Assembly: GCA_947359465.1 (NCBI GenBank)
Contig: OX375878.1
Span: forward strand, 73,524,416 to 73,588,415
From: Metellina segmentata
Lineage: Eukaryota; Arthropoda; Arachnida; Araneae; Tetragnathidae
Length of the DNA stretch: 64,000 nucleotides
Reading direction: 5' to 3'
A program made the translations under genes and the position numbers. The notes beneath the pieces were generated by a model. The model saw only the letters and a program-made list of their open reading frames with translations. It had not been told where the DNA came from and ran no database searches. This document shows positions 22,580 to 33,984 of this stretch, piece by piece (position 1 is the stretch's first letter; each line of letters opens with the position of its first letter).

Positions 22580-23911
22580 GGCCGCTATTACACTATAAAA
22601 GTTTTTTGACAAATATCTTTTATAAAACTTTTATTCAAATTTACTTTATAAAATATCTTTTAAGAAAGTAAATTAAACAGATTAAACTGTATAAAAAAGT
22701 TATAAAATATTTTACAAAAGTTTTGATGAGTTTGTTTGAGTTCATTTATGTTTTACCGGTGGTAGCTGTGGATCAAATATTTTTACCAATTGCTGTAGCA
22801 AATTTATCATTTGCATTCATTATAATGGCTTCGATTTTAAAGAATAAGTAGAAAAAGAAGCGTGGTGGTGTGTGGGTAAGACCATGGATTGCTCGGCAAG
22901 AGTTGAAAGGTGTTCATAGTAACTTACTTCTGGAGTTGACCACGGAAGATCACAGAAGTTATATGAACTATTTAAGGATGGATGAAGGTACTTCCAATTA
23001 TATGACTCTGAAGGTGGGACGTTTAATATACCATGGCAAATGAAGCATTTGCGAAATACAATCTCTGTTGAGCAACGGCTTATAATTACTCTGCGATTTC
23101 TTGCCACAGGAGAGATCTACTCAAGCCTCCAGTATAACACACGTACCCCTCAAAGTACTGTGATAGTTTTAAATTGTATTAAAATGAAATGGGGATGGAT
23201 CTAATTAAAAATAATAGTGGTTAATATTTTGAGAAATGCCAACTTGGAAGTGGGTTCCTGTTTCTTATAAAAAATAAGAAAGGGACTTCCAGCAACAACA
23301 CCGGCAACTTCTATTAATAAAAAATGAATTCTTGAATATGCTGTAGAAGATACATGTCTATATAAATCATTAAAAAGGAATTCGAGAGATATATCTGATC
23401 CGATAAAATTTATAAAAGGATATAGAAATGGCCAAGTATACAGTATACAGAAGGCTTGTAAATATCGTATCCGTCAGCTCCACTTTTTATACTGTTTATT
23501 ATCTGTAAAAAGAACCAGTTTGTTTAGAATATTGCTTAACAATCATATTAACCTGTATAAGAATATGTATGTGTATTACTAATAATAGCGTAACAATTAC
23601 TAATTTGTACTTGCAAATTTAACTTTTTCACACGGTACTGCCTCCTCAACCTATTAAGTTTATTTTTCACATGTCCAGTGGTGTACTGGAATCCATTAAA
23701 ACTCAAGTCTTCAGCAGTTGAAACTGCAAGATAGAAAGTGCATCAACATATATCTTTTAACAAATATTGGATGAGGAGGCTAACTTTGATAAAAGAAACT
23801 TTGACGAAGCGTGTATTTTATCGAAGTTGACCATTACACTATTATATTTCGTTGTGAAACTTATTTTATAAAAGATCTTTGTCAAAGAACTTTTATAGTG
23901 TAATAGCGGCC
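22580..23911 (+). mobile_element. PIF/Harbinger element with TTA target duplication
   Basis: Terminal inverted repeats of about 50 bp, GGCCGCTATTACACTATAAA inward, are flanked by TTA at 22577-22579 and 23912-23914. Length is 1332 bp, too short for the usual two-gene element. The TTA duplication and the GGCC...TTACACT terminus are hallmarks of PIF/Harbinger. A transposase remnant is inside. Confidence 0.9.
22850..23165 (+). pseudogene. Harbinger transposase N-terminal remnant
   Basis: The plus strand reads RPWIARQELKGVHSNLLLEL, HRSYMNYLRMDEGTSNY and, after a frameshift near 23040, NTISVEQRLIITLRFLATGE. These match, in order, the W+..R...G....L..EL, F...L+M and I...ERL..TLRFLATG blocks of Harbinger nuclease proteins. 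The catalytic aspartates and glutamate further on are deleted. At least one stop and one frame change break it. Confidence 0.75.
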
Positions 23912-24244
23912 TTACAGAATATTCATTTTAATACTTTAGGACTGAATTTTTTTTTTCTTTCCAGAATACTTGGTGACCCGTCTATCCCAGGAATGACTAT
24001 CTGAGGTATTAAAACACTTCCTTGTCCTGCAAAATCTCCAGATCAGTCACTCATTTAGCATGCTAAGCCGTCAATTACACCATTCCCGGAATATAAGGAA
24101 ACTGGAGCAGCAGCTGCAGAATACTTGGATAGTCAGAGGATAGGTTGCTCAGGGTATAACGCAATGGCTCCATTTAATTCCATTTTACAGCCTAAACTGG
24201 TGGGACAGCGGAAGCCCATTTGAAAGTGAAAGATTAACAACCGG

Positions 24245-24507
24245 GCGTTTGCGAATTCGAAACTCGGTCCAACAAAAGACCGCCATGTACATGGGGGATG
24301 ACGCACGTTATATCTGTTGGGCCTCAAATGTCCTTATATTTGCGTGTATGGATGTTTGGAAAGTGAGGGGCCATCTCAGGTGTAATCCCTGTCATCTGAC
24401 AGTGGTTCAAAACCACTTGATGTTGTCATCGGATCATTCCCTTGGGGATTGATGGTCCAGGACCAATAGCCCGTTTTGTTGCCCCAGAGCGACATTAATT
24501 AACTAGC
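24245..24507 (+). mobile_element. tRNA-derived SINE, body and tail
   Basis: Matches the SINE at 38445-38790 from the body on: CATCTCAGGTG, TGGTTCAAAA, CATTCCCTT, CAATAGCCCGT, then GACATTAATTAA. A B-box-like GCGAATTCGAAACTCGG lies near its start. The next element begins exactly at its tail (24508). Confidence 0.65.
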
Positions 24508-25293
24508 GGGTCAATCCATGTCAAATCATCCAGAAAAAAAAAGGATTTGACACCCATGATCACAGATTTTGACGAAACTTGGCATGTTTGTTCCTTTTAT
24601 GGATTTAAGAACACATATAGTTTGTTTTTGCTCTATCTCAAGCGGCTTATGTTTTATAGCCTGTTAAAGTTTTTGGAATTTTGCTGTTTTTATCGATCAG
24701 ACGGAGGAAACAGAATTTCTTTATTTTAGAAAATAAATTATATCTCCCTTGTTTATCGACCAATGTTGATGAAATTTTTTAAGAGTATACATCAATATGT
24801 ATAGAGTCCAGAAAAAAATAAATTATACCTACAAGTATCTTATACATGGTTAGAAAAAATTCCAAAGTTCTATTTATAGATTTTAAAAATAAAATGGCGA
24901 GTTTTACGCTAAGTAGAATATCTTTAAAAGGGTTAACGACAATCAAAAAAAAAAATTTGTATTCTTGTTCTAAAAGATATGCTCTACCACATAAAAAACA
25001 AAATGAATGGTTTTTTCACTCCTTTATTATTTTTACTCACTTTAAAGATAGAAATCACTTGACTCACTCATTTTCTTGAAATCGTTAAATTAGAATAACA
25101 ATTTTAGAGAAATTATAATAAAATTTGAATATTTATAATGCTTCTGGAATGGAAAATGTATTACAAAACTTACCATTGAAATATTTAAAATTCTAGGTAA
25201 TAATTCTTTAATTTTCTACAGTGCTTTCATAAGGTTGATTGAACATACATCATGCATACTTGAGAGAATTTGTAAGTTCTTCCAGTCATTGTT

Positions 25294-25758
25294 TTAGGGG
25301 TTCCTCAATTGAAATGACGTGAGGGATCGGTACAACACATTCATCTTTCCTTTTGGGGCAGAAAAATGATGGTGGAAGTCCATGAGGATGTAAAACTTTA
25401 CAGTGGAATCTTCTTCTGCATTCACCTCACTCACCATACCAAAATACCATAAGCTGTCATAAACACAAGCAATAAAACATCCAGGATATGTCTTAGAAAT
25501 AAGTTGGAAGTTAATATTTGTAATGTTGGATTTGCAAAACTCGAAGTTCATTGTTGTTTTAATTTGTCTTTCCAGGTGTCATTGAAGACTTTCCTTCCTG
25601 GAGGGGGGAGGGGGGGGGCTAGTGTTTTACGTTAAACCCATATTCCTTCACATTCTGTTTTACAGTGACTGGTTGCAAAAAATGACCACTGGGCTTTTAG
25701 TTGAAAGTCCTTTTCATGCAGACACAGATTAATGAAGTTGTATTTATTTTTATATTGC

Positions 25759-25793
<35 letters not shown>

Positions 25794-26337
25794 ATAAGTC
25801 ACTGAAGTAGTGAATGTTTGCTATGTGGGTAGTTCTTTCAGAAAGGTAGTTACAGTTTTTTGGATCTCATACACCATACTCGCGTCATGTTTAAGGTCAT
25901 CAGATTTGATACAAAGAGGTAAATTCAGTTTTTTATTGCTTGCATCACTGCAGTGAATGAATAATGACAGGATGAATAGTGCATGAATCTGAGGTCCAGT
26001 GGTAACCTTGCGCCTCTTTTTGTATTGTGAAAGCATAATTTTCACTAAAATCCAGAGATAACAGCTGTATTTAAGGAAACTGTTTCCTTTAAACTGTTTG
26101 AATAAATGAATCTTGTGATTTAGCAATGTATGAATGGGGTATTGACCTGTTCAGTTTTTCTACTAAGTTATCACTAACCTCATCAACTGAGCTCGAGCAC
26201 CCTATCATTTCAGTTCGATCAGTCAAAACCCACTGATTGTACTCGACAGGGTCTTCATCATCATAGTTCTCAAATTTTGACTGTAAAAACTGGACAAGCC
26301 TATATTTTGATGGACACTTGTCGCAATGCCTTAGCAT
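25294..26337 (-). pseudogene. family B transposon protein, broken
   Basis: Three minus-strand open pieces lie in order. The first (26337-26089) reads LRHCDKCPSKYRLVQFLQ, YNQWVLTDR and IPHSYIAKSQ. The second (26126-25821) reads LPLCIKSDDLKHDASMVYEI. The third (25551-25294) reads PGCFIACVYDSLWYFGMVSE. I recognise this order from a repetitive, uncharacterised arthropod protein family: a CxxCP region, a TDR block, an HSFIAK block, an SDxLKHD block, and a C-terminal VACIYDxxWWFG domain. Frameshifts separate the pieces, and the stretch normally between the SDDLKHD and YDxxW blocks is replaced by non-coding sequence with a (GA)n run. The SDDLKHD aspartate may be catalytic, which is inference. Confidence 0.6.
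25760..25791. repeat. (GA)n microsatellite
   Basis: About 16 AG units inside the family B transposon, at the position where the middle of its gene is missing. Confidence 0.95.
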
Positions 26338-27604
26338 ACATTCTCTTACTGTTCCTTCACAAACAATATACGAAAAAGGTCTTTGTAATCCTCTTCAATA
26401 CCTGCTCAAAAAGAATCAATAAAATCACATTTTGATGTATTGTGCAAACATACACTAAGTGTGTGCTAGTGGCACCAGCCAAAACACACCATATCAGGTA
26501 CTAATCAAAATTGAAGACACATCTTTTTTGTCACAGCTTGAGTGTATTTATTGCTTATAATATTTCTTGAAATAAGTTACTGTGTTAGTGAGTTGACTAG
26601 TTTAGAACTAGTTTTTAAAACTAAATTTAAATTGTAATGTAATTTTATTTACTTTAATTAGAGACCTATTTGTTGAAAATAAAGAAATTAATTATCTTAT
26701 TTCTAAATAATCTCAAGATATAATTGTGGATAACCTATTTTAAAACAATTTTTTGTACACAAACACACAGGCCTGATTAACAATATTAATTACACTGTAT
26801 TACTTTAATAATTTTAAATTTGTGTTAGCTTTGTCTAATTGTATTTGCAATTGGCTGATATGTGACAGTTGTAGTTAAAATTTTACTAAAATTGTAACTA
26901 TAATTGAACGTTTTTAAGAAAATTAGTGAGTCAAGTGATTTCTATCTTAAAGTGAGAAAAAATAATAAAGGAGTGAAAAAAAACATTCATTTTATTTTTC
27001 CATGTGGTAGAGCATATCTTTTAGAACAAGAATACAAAAAATATTTTTTGATTGTCCTTAACCCTTTTGAAGATATTCCACTTAGCGTAGAACTCGCCAT
27101 TTTATTTTTAAAATTTTTAAATAGAACTTTGGAATTTTTTTGTGACTATGTATAAGATACTTGCAGGTATAATTTATTTTTTCTGTACTCCTTACATATT
27201 GATGTAAACTCTTAAAAACTTTCATCATCATTGGTTGATAAACAAGGAAGATATAATTTATTTTCTATAAAAAATAAATTTGGTTTCCTCCGTCTGATCG
27301 ATAAAAACCGGAAAATTCAAAAAACTTTAACAGGCTATAAAACATAAGCCATTTGAGATAGAGCAAAAAAAATTTATACGTGTTCTTAAATCCATAAAAG
27401 GAATAAACATGCCAAGTTTCATCAAAATCTGAGACCATGGGTGTCGGACCCTGGTTGAACTGACGTAGAATGACCCTAGCACTATATTAGCATGCATCGT
27501 TAACAGAGGCTTTGCAACTTTACGTCCTTTCCGCAAGTAAATAGTAAATAAGCCTCAGATTTGTTATTGCGATTTCTTTACCTCCTATATTTCGAGCACT
27601 ATTT

Positions 27605-29915
27605 ATACTAGAGCAAATTCAAAGGTATCATTCAATAGGAAATAACGTCCTCTACAAATTCAAATGCAAAAATAATTGCATAAGGAGATATCTTCATATC
27701 AAGTTTTGCACGAGCAACAAAATTACCTATGGAAACACCATGTTTTGATGTTTTAATGAGATTGTTCATAGCTAAATTAGTCTAAATATGTAATTTCCCG
27801 ACTTTACTATCTTTATATTCCGATATATTCTATCCTAAAATGTTATCAATTTCATGGATTATCACGACATAGAGAGTCGCTAGTTGTAGATCGAGATTAA
27901 TTGTAAAGTTTTGTAGTAACCCAAATTTCAAATTTGAGCTCTATTTCAGGCATATTTATCACAATCCAAGAATTGTTATATTTACTATGCAATTAAGAAC
28001 AATTTCGAGAGAATTACATTATTATTTATTATGAAGGTGAGAACAATCTAAGAATTATTATTCGAGAAAGTCAGAAGATTTTAAACTTCTGGTTGCCCTC
28101 TAAAATCCCCATAATGAAGAAATAAATATTGGATTGATCTGAAATTTTGCATGGTCATATTCGAAGTCCTTCTGAATAGATTGCTATCAAGTAGATTGCA
28201 ACAAAATTTCAAAATTTTTCTGCTTTTGAGATGAAAATAGTCATTTTCTAGTTAATTCAATGTGCTGAATACGAATAGGGCAAAGAAAAAGCTGAATTGG
28301 CCACGTTTTTTTTTTTTTTTGTGATGTGCACTCGTATTATTGAGAAAAATGTATATATGTAAATATTATTATACATGTTAAGAATATCTTAATCTTCTTC
28401 GGACTTTTTTTCTTCGTTTCGGACTTTGTGAAGGACGAAAGGAGTATCTCGACCAATAATAGTCAGCCAGGATTGACGTGGACCATTTGTCCTGGTACCG
28501 TTACTCCATCTTGGCAATGTCCTGATGAAAATGCTCGCTGTGCTCATCACTGACATCCCCGCAGTCATATCTGCTGTAGTTAATCCTCTTTAAAAGCAGC
28601 TTTAGATTGTCGTACGTCTCCTTCATGTAAACAGCATGTCTGATAGGTATGGACGGAAGCTGATTACCGTTATACAACAATGCCGCCTTGGTACTCAGTT
28701 TTGACGCGTCTGTAAACAGGCGCCATTCATGGGTCTCTTGTGCAATACCGAGTTCTTGTAGTAAACCATCAATATCGCAGCAGAACACAATGCTTTTTTC
28801 TAATCCAAAGAACGATTCGAAGGTCTGATGACGATGGCGAAATTAAGTCACTTGGACATTTTGTTCAAGAAGATTCCGCTGTCAAAGTTTTGTGGCCAGT
28901 AATTCCTTTTTGCTTTTGGACAGATCCCAATCTCGAGCACGATCGTTCTGTTCATCCGAGCTAAGTTTATGTGGCGCAGATGTTTCATCGAAACACGAAA
29001 AGTCATCATCCATAGTGCTACCACATGCTGACGTTGACGGTTTAGGAGATTTCGCGGACGCATGGCGATCCTCCTCGTCCGAACTGATAGAAAAATCTGT
29101 ATGATGCTCTGAAATAGGGAGTCCTTCGCCATGCGAGACAGGATGCAGAACAGATGGTATGTTAGGGTATTTAAATGTCCACTTTTCTCGGTGATGACTC
29201 CAGAAACATGGTATCATGCAGAAATAACAGTCATCAAATGATTGGTCGGCTCCCTCCAAATCATCTGCGCAATAACTGCACTGTGAAATATTTACTGCAC
29301 AAGTGCTGCGATATACTTGTAGGACCCAGTCTTTGTCCTGGTCATCTATCTTACAACAGAAGAACAAATGACACTCTTTGTTAACTATCGCACTGATTGT
29401 CTTTTTATGTGCAGCAAATGTCACTTCCCCACAAATATAACAGAAGTTACCAGCACTATTAACTACTTGACTTGGTGTGTATGATGCAATAACTTATTTG
29501 TGTAAAAGGATGATGAAATAGGCCGCAACAATTTCGTCTCCATGTATTTCTCTTACTAAATTGCACTATATTACGCGATAGTACCTATATAGCGGACAAA
29601 AAGTCCATATCTCTGCAACGGGAGCCAATCAACTTCTTTTAAGGTGATATTAGTGTTCAGCACGTTTAAATCATTCAGGATTGGATTCTTTTTTAGAAGC
29701 AATTTCACTGTTGACCAGTGTAATTATTATTACATACTAAAAACTATTTTTTAAATAAAATATTAGGTGGATTTTGCCTGGTTGTGTAACAATAACATGG
29801 TATAAAATGTGAGCTCTGTAGAAATATTATTTGGAAGAAATCCATAAAAGTCTAAGAAACTGATTTAACATTAGGAGCTCCAATATTTCTGTTCTCATAA
29901 CTTCAAAACGATGAG
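27605..29915 (-). mobile_element. unnamed TIR transposon family, coding copy (family A)
   Basis: The left terminal block, with AAATTCAAAGG and AACGTCCTCTACAAATTC, is the inverted counterpart of the right end of the copy ending at 22398. Left and right non-coding flanks match that copy, and a broken minus-strand gene lies between them. The right terminal repeat is missing, the similarity stopping at about 29915. Together the two copies reconstruct a TIR-flanked element with a central gene. No target-site duplication can be read. Confidence 0.6.
28390..29424 (-). pseudogene. family A transposon protein, internally deleted
   Basis: The first piece (29424-28882) is cysteine-rich at its start, has KYPNIPSVLHPVSHGEGLPI, and then an acidic-serine stretch leading to DRARDWDLSKSKKELLATKL. 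After a frame change the second piece (28788-28501) reads EWRLFTDASKLSTKAALLYN and YDNLKLLLKRINY, then SDEHSEHFHQDIAKME and a stop. I know these blocks from a repetitive uncharacterised arthropod/cnidarian family, where several hundred residues usually separate the YDNLKLLL block from the SDExGERFHQDI block. Here they are almost adjacent, so an in-frame internal deletion is likely. Past the stop the frame continues (RYQDKWS..ILADYYW), so the stop is probably a lysine codon changed to TAA. Confidence 0.6.
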
Positions 29916-30820
29916 ACCTAATAGCCATGATTCAAAAAGCGCTAACAAAAACCTCACCTAATTATTTTGATAACGCCTAATGATAACGCCATAATTTATC
30001 TTTTATTTCTAGATTTCGATTAGAATTCTGAGTTTACCACTTTTCACCAGCCCATATATATATATTTGAGCATTTATAAGTATTATAACTGTGTTCGATT
30101 TGTAATCAAATGATTTCTGGTTTTATTATTATTTGACTCTGAGTATTTATCGAATACTTCTACTCCGGAATAGATTCAAGGTAAAATTCTGACATGTTTG
30201 CTCCCACATCTTTCGTTTTCACATTTCTATATTCTTTGAATGAACAAAATTTAAATTCTTACTGTTAAGCTGCCACTGCTTGCTATTTTGACACAAACTA
30301 ATCCTTTCCGACATTATTTTATCAGCCTATATTGATCAAAAAGAGGTAAAATATTCATGTTAAAGACATTTTTGCATTACAAATTTAAATTCCAAATAAA
30401 TGTAAGGCATTTTTATACTACACCTTTATTACAACTAAATATTTCTTAGCGTTGAACTGAAGAAATATCAAGAACATTAAGCTATGCTGAAGTTCATATA
30501 AGTGCAATTAATGGAGCCCATTATGAAAGCATATTTGAGCTTAAACGTATGAAAATATTCTTTGTTTTAGCTTTTCATTCGTAAAAAAGTTAATTGCATT
30601 TCTCATTTAGTTAATGCATTTCAACTGCCATAGATTTTATGTAAACCTGAAAAATTGTATGAAATTTTAGGAGGGTGATTTAAATAAAATATAGGGTTTA
30701 CTTGGAAAAATTAACTATGATAATATTAAGCAGAGATAAATGGTTATTTTATCAGAATTTCAATAAATTTTAAGACATTAACTCTTAATTCTTTTTCATT
30801 CATAACAAATTTCTTAAACA
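29916..30820. other. intron, no recognisable feature
   Basis: AT-rich sequence without a supported feature. Confidence 0.55.
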
Positions 30821-31078
30821 TATCGCACCCCTGGCAAGAAAAGTGGTACAACTCAAAATTGCAGAATTTGAGAAAAATCAACTTAAAGGATACTATAAAA
30901 CTTATATTAAAATGGTATAACTTCTTTTAAATTTTAGGTAAGTATTTATGGTGGTAACTTCTATTACATTCTATAGAAAGTAATATAACACGCTGGGGCA
31001 TTTCATACATATTTTTCAATTACATAACATCAAAGTTTTTATTTTTTTCCTTGTGTCACTTTTCATGCCGGGGTGCAA
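30821..31078. mobile_element. MITE, GCACCCC-type terminal repeats, copy 1
   Basis: About 255 bp. The left end GCACCCCTGGCAAGAAAAGT and the right end ACTTTTCATGCCGGGGTGCA are inverted. The interior shares TAAAGGATACTATAAAACTT and GGTAAGTATTTATGGTGGTA with copies at 59498-59755 and 40083-41591. Non-coding. Confidence 0.75.
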
Positions 31079-31404
31079 TATACACAGCAATACCCTACAA
31101 ATCAGCAGCCATGCTCCTGGTTTGTAGGGACTTTATGTCTAAACTGATCTTTCTTATAACGAACTTGTACTGTCTTTCTCAAATCATCTAAATTAGCAGG
31201 CCCGCGTATAGCATCTTCTCAAAATTCTGTTCTGTTTATATGTATTTATTGATGGCAAACTGTCGTTACTCATGTTTCGTATATATCCTACATCTATCCA
31301 TGTTATTGAATATAGTATTTATATTAACATGAATGAAGTTTCATACTTCTCAATGAAATACATTTATAAAAAGTATATAACATCATTTCGTTTACTTTTA
31401 CTGA

Positions 31405-31610
31405 AGCCATGGTGGCTCATTGAAAAAAAAAAAACTACGAGTTTATAGGTGATGCAGGTTCGATTCTTGAAATGTTCACTTACTCCTTGGATGTTTTCCT
31501 TTTTTTTTTCTGTCAGTTGAACTTGCCTTGTGTGGGTATGTCCTTTACGTACTATTGTCTAGCACTGCATGGCCAAGTATTGCCCTTGCATCATAAAAAA
31601 CCCTAGCCAA
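31405..31610 (+). mobile_element. second tRNA-derived SINE family, one copy
   Basis: CCATGGTGGCTCATTG is A-box-like and is followed some 35 bp later by GCAGGTTCGATTCTTG, with a B box GGTTCGATTC. A non-tRNA body follows, and an A-rich patch replaces part of the head. The body differs from the other SINE family in this window. Confidence 0.45.
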
Positions 31611-31713
31611 CGTTTACTTTTACTTGTGTAATTTCTTATTTACAATAAAATGCTAGACAAAAAGCGATCCTCGACTGTGATACCACAGTCAGATTATGTA
31701 TGCTTAGATATAA

Positions 31714-31825
31714 TAGTATATAATATAATAAGATATAATATAATAATTAGATATAATATAATAATTAGATATAATATAATAATTAGATATAATATAATAA
31801 TTAGATATAATATAATAATTAGATA
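31714..31825. repeat. 18-bp minisatellite
   Basis: About five to six copies of ATTAGATATAATATAATA. Because 18 is divisible by three, it leaves a repetitive open frame that is not a gene. Confidence 0.9.
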
Positions 31826-31829
31826 CTTC

Positions 31830-33164
31830 AATTTTTTGTTCTTTTCTTTATTCAAAGGAAATTCGGCGATATTTGATTCTATAAATATTTTCGCTCATAT
31901 TTTTGTAAATACAAACCTATTTTCACTTTTGTGCACTGTTTTCAGACCTCAAGATTTCCCATTACTTTCCGTAATCAGATTGCTAATTAAATGTTCTTAG
32001 ATTAGCAAGCTCTTCCATGCAGTTTTTGGAACACTGCATTTTCATAGCCAAATCAAGCATATTTAAAATAAAAAGGCAAAATTGGGGAATCAATCCAATA
32101 ACGACTGATATAATGCTGTTTATATAAGTTGTTGCCATTCGGTAATAAACAAATAACGCAAATTTCTTTGTCAGATATTACCATTGCGTGATGGAATATG
32201 TGATCAAGTGAAAAAAATATGGATATAGTGAGCATGAAATCCAGTAAGCAATAAAATTTAGATAAACTGAATTGCAAATGTAGCTAAATAATTACATTTT
32301 ATGAAGCAACATGATGAATTCGTTTTCTCTGACCTTTCTCTGCTGACCTTTTTCATGCCAAGTTACACGTGAAAATTTGTTTACGTAAACCAATCTGATG
32401 CAAAACCAAAAACTTACACAAAAATTGATCCCCGAGCAATTGTGCTCGTTAATCTTGTTTCAATCCTCATTAAACTTGTCTAGGTTAATTGAGCGGAGCA
32501 ACTAAGAACACGACATTTTAGTTGGTGTAGAGAGGAACGGTATCGTCTTTTAATGGCTTAAATCAAGTTCGAAACTAAATCCTCGATAATGACAACGATT
32601 ATTGAGGAAGGAAGTTTTAAAGTTTAGATGGCCTGAAACAATTAATTCGAAAGAAAATAACAAGTTTTCTAATAGTCTCAGGGTTTTGTAGGGTTGTTTA
32701 TGTAAAGTATGCCAGTCTTCTCCTTCAAATAAATGTAACTTTCTTTTCGGGTCTTTATATATAGTGTATCCTATCGACATATCAATATATAGTATTTATT
32801 TTGAAAATCATCATATATCAACTGATTCTTTGATGGTAGAAATACAGTGGTCATTTTTTGTTTTCATTATGTATCTACTATCATAAAGGACCCTAAATAA
32901 AAATGAGGGAAAATTAGAGAAATTTATTGTTCTAAGTAAGCTTTTCTATCTAATGTTTGTGCATAGCATACACAACTTCACCTTTGTGTAGTATTCGTGA
33001 CTATGAGCCAAATTTTGTTAATAAATATTTTGTTTTCTCACTCTCTCTCTCTCATTTAATATTCGTAGCAATACATTATTGATAGCATTACTTTTTGAAA
33101 AAATTGAAATCTAAGCATCATAATAGAATTTTACTTAACACTACAATCTTAACTGCTCATCAAC
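31830..33164. other. intron, no recognisable feature
   Basis: AT-rich, with a short CTCTCT run near 33043-33053. No supported feature. Confidence 0.5.
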
Positions 33165-33370
33165 ATACGTTAACATTGTCTTGATGATGTATCTTGTCAG
33201 TAAGATGAGTGACCAGATTTTGATGGATGAGACATCTCGTCATTAGAAGAAAACTGAATAGATCTACATCTCGTCAGCATAAAAAAGATGTACAGTATCG
33301 TGAAGACGAGATATCTCGTCATTAGTAAAATTGGTCAGATTTTGATTGATAAGATAATTCGTCAAAACGC
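33165..33370. repeat. palindromic-core interspersed repeat, copy 2
   Basis: Contains the perfect 16-nt palindrome GACGAGATATCTCGTC at 33305-33320. Around it are several degenerate repeats of TGACCAGATTTTGATGGATG / ATCTCGTCATTAG. Confidence 0.7.
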
Positions 33371-33399
33371 TAGGTAATATAATATGTACAAATATAACA

Positions 33400-33591
33400 T
33401 TAAATATATTCAATAAGCCTTTTGGGGAAATGTACAGTTCTTCCACTTCTTGTTGTGAGAGGTTGAACAGATTCCCTGGAATCTGTAGATTTAGAAGGCA
33501 AAGATAAGTTAATGTTGCTATCGTCACGCAGAATATGAGCTGGTTTTACTCTGTCTAACGTGACAGAAATTGTATTTTTGTGCTTACTCAT
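33400..33591 (-). pseudogene. gypsy Pol carboxy-terminal scrap
   Basis: The minus frame reads NTISVTLDRVKPAHILRDD and ends TRSGRTVHFPKRLIEYI. This matches the tail of Ty3/gypsy integrase: the VS+DR+KPA+ block, a variable linker, then TRSGR.V.FP.R and a stop. Everything upstream in Pol is missing, and an in-frame stop lies just before the similarity begins. No LTR follows at its 3' side in the expected place. Confidence 0.65.
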
Positions 33592-33732
33592 TCATTTTCA
33601 ATTTTTTTTAACACATTCTATTGTAACGAAAATGTGCGTATTTTTCTTAAATTTGTGTTTTTATATTTTCAATGTATATAAACCTCTATTATGATTGTAT
33701 ATCGTTCCTCGATATCCCTCTTTCACTGGGGG

Positions 33733-33981
33733 GATACTCTGTGGAGAGTACGAATTGAAATTCGTTGTTCTTGTCAGAAGCAGACGATTCGCGTAATATC
33801 GCTCTCTTTCTCTCTCGGCGCAAGTTTGTAATGCGCATGAGCGAAGCATTGCGAACGGAGCGCTTGTCAATATTCTTACTTCTTAACTTTTCCCTTTTTC
33901 AGTTGTTGTTCGTTTTGTGGAATAAATTGTTGTGTTCTAATTCAAGTTGTATTAATTGCACACCAACGAACACCACACATT
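33733..33981 (+). mobile_element. probable gypsy-type solo LTR
   Basis: A G-run (TGGGGGGATACTC) stands at the left edge like a polypurine tract. A CT-rich block, a CG-containing GCGCATGAGCGAAGC stretch and AATAAA at 33921-33926 follow, and the segment ends ACCAACGAACACCACACA. Order and length suit a gypsy-type LTR in plus orientation. It is opposite to the neighbouring pol scrap, so the two are not one element. No second LTR is found in the window. Confidence 0.45.
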
Positions 33982-33984
33982 AAT

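Larger units (their letters stand above)
24508..27476 (-). mobile_element. long-TIR DNA transposon, TAGC target duplication (family B)
   Basis: Inverted arms of about 600 bp run from 24508 to ~25130 and from ~26880 to 27476. Outer ends are GGGTCAATCCATGTCAAATC and the inverted GGGTCATTCTACGTCAGTTC. The element is flanked by TAGC at 24504-24507 and 27477-27480. The ~1.75-kb centre holds a broken minus-strand gene. Arms this long recall Foldback- or Mutator-like elements, but neither the duplication length nor the protein fits those families as I know them, so I leave the superfamily open. Confidence 0.8.

Noticed and set aside
28892..29384. Plus-strand frames at 28892-29104 and 29175-29384
   Set aside because: Antisense shadows of the family A transposon gene.
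31650..32000. 116-codon frame with IIRYNI repeats
   Set aside because: Product of the 18-bp minisatellite, whose unit length is a multiple of three.
33400..33981. One contiguous gypsy element made of the pol scrap and the LTR
   Set aside because: The pol scrap is on the minus strand and the LTR-like segment reads on the plus strand on its 5' side, so they cannot be parts of one undisturbed copy.
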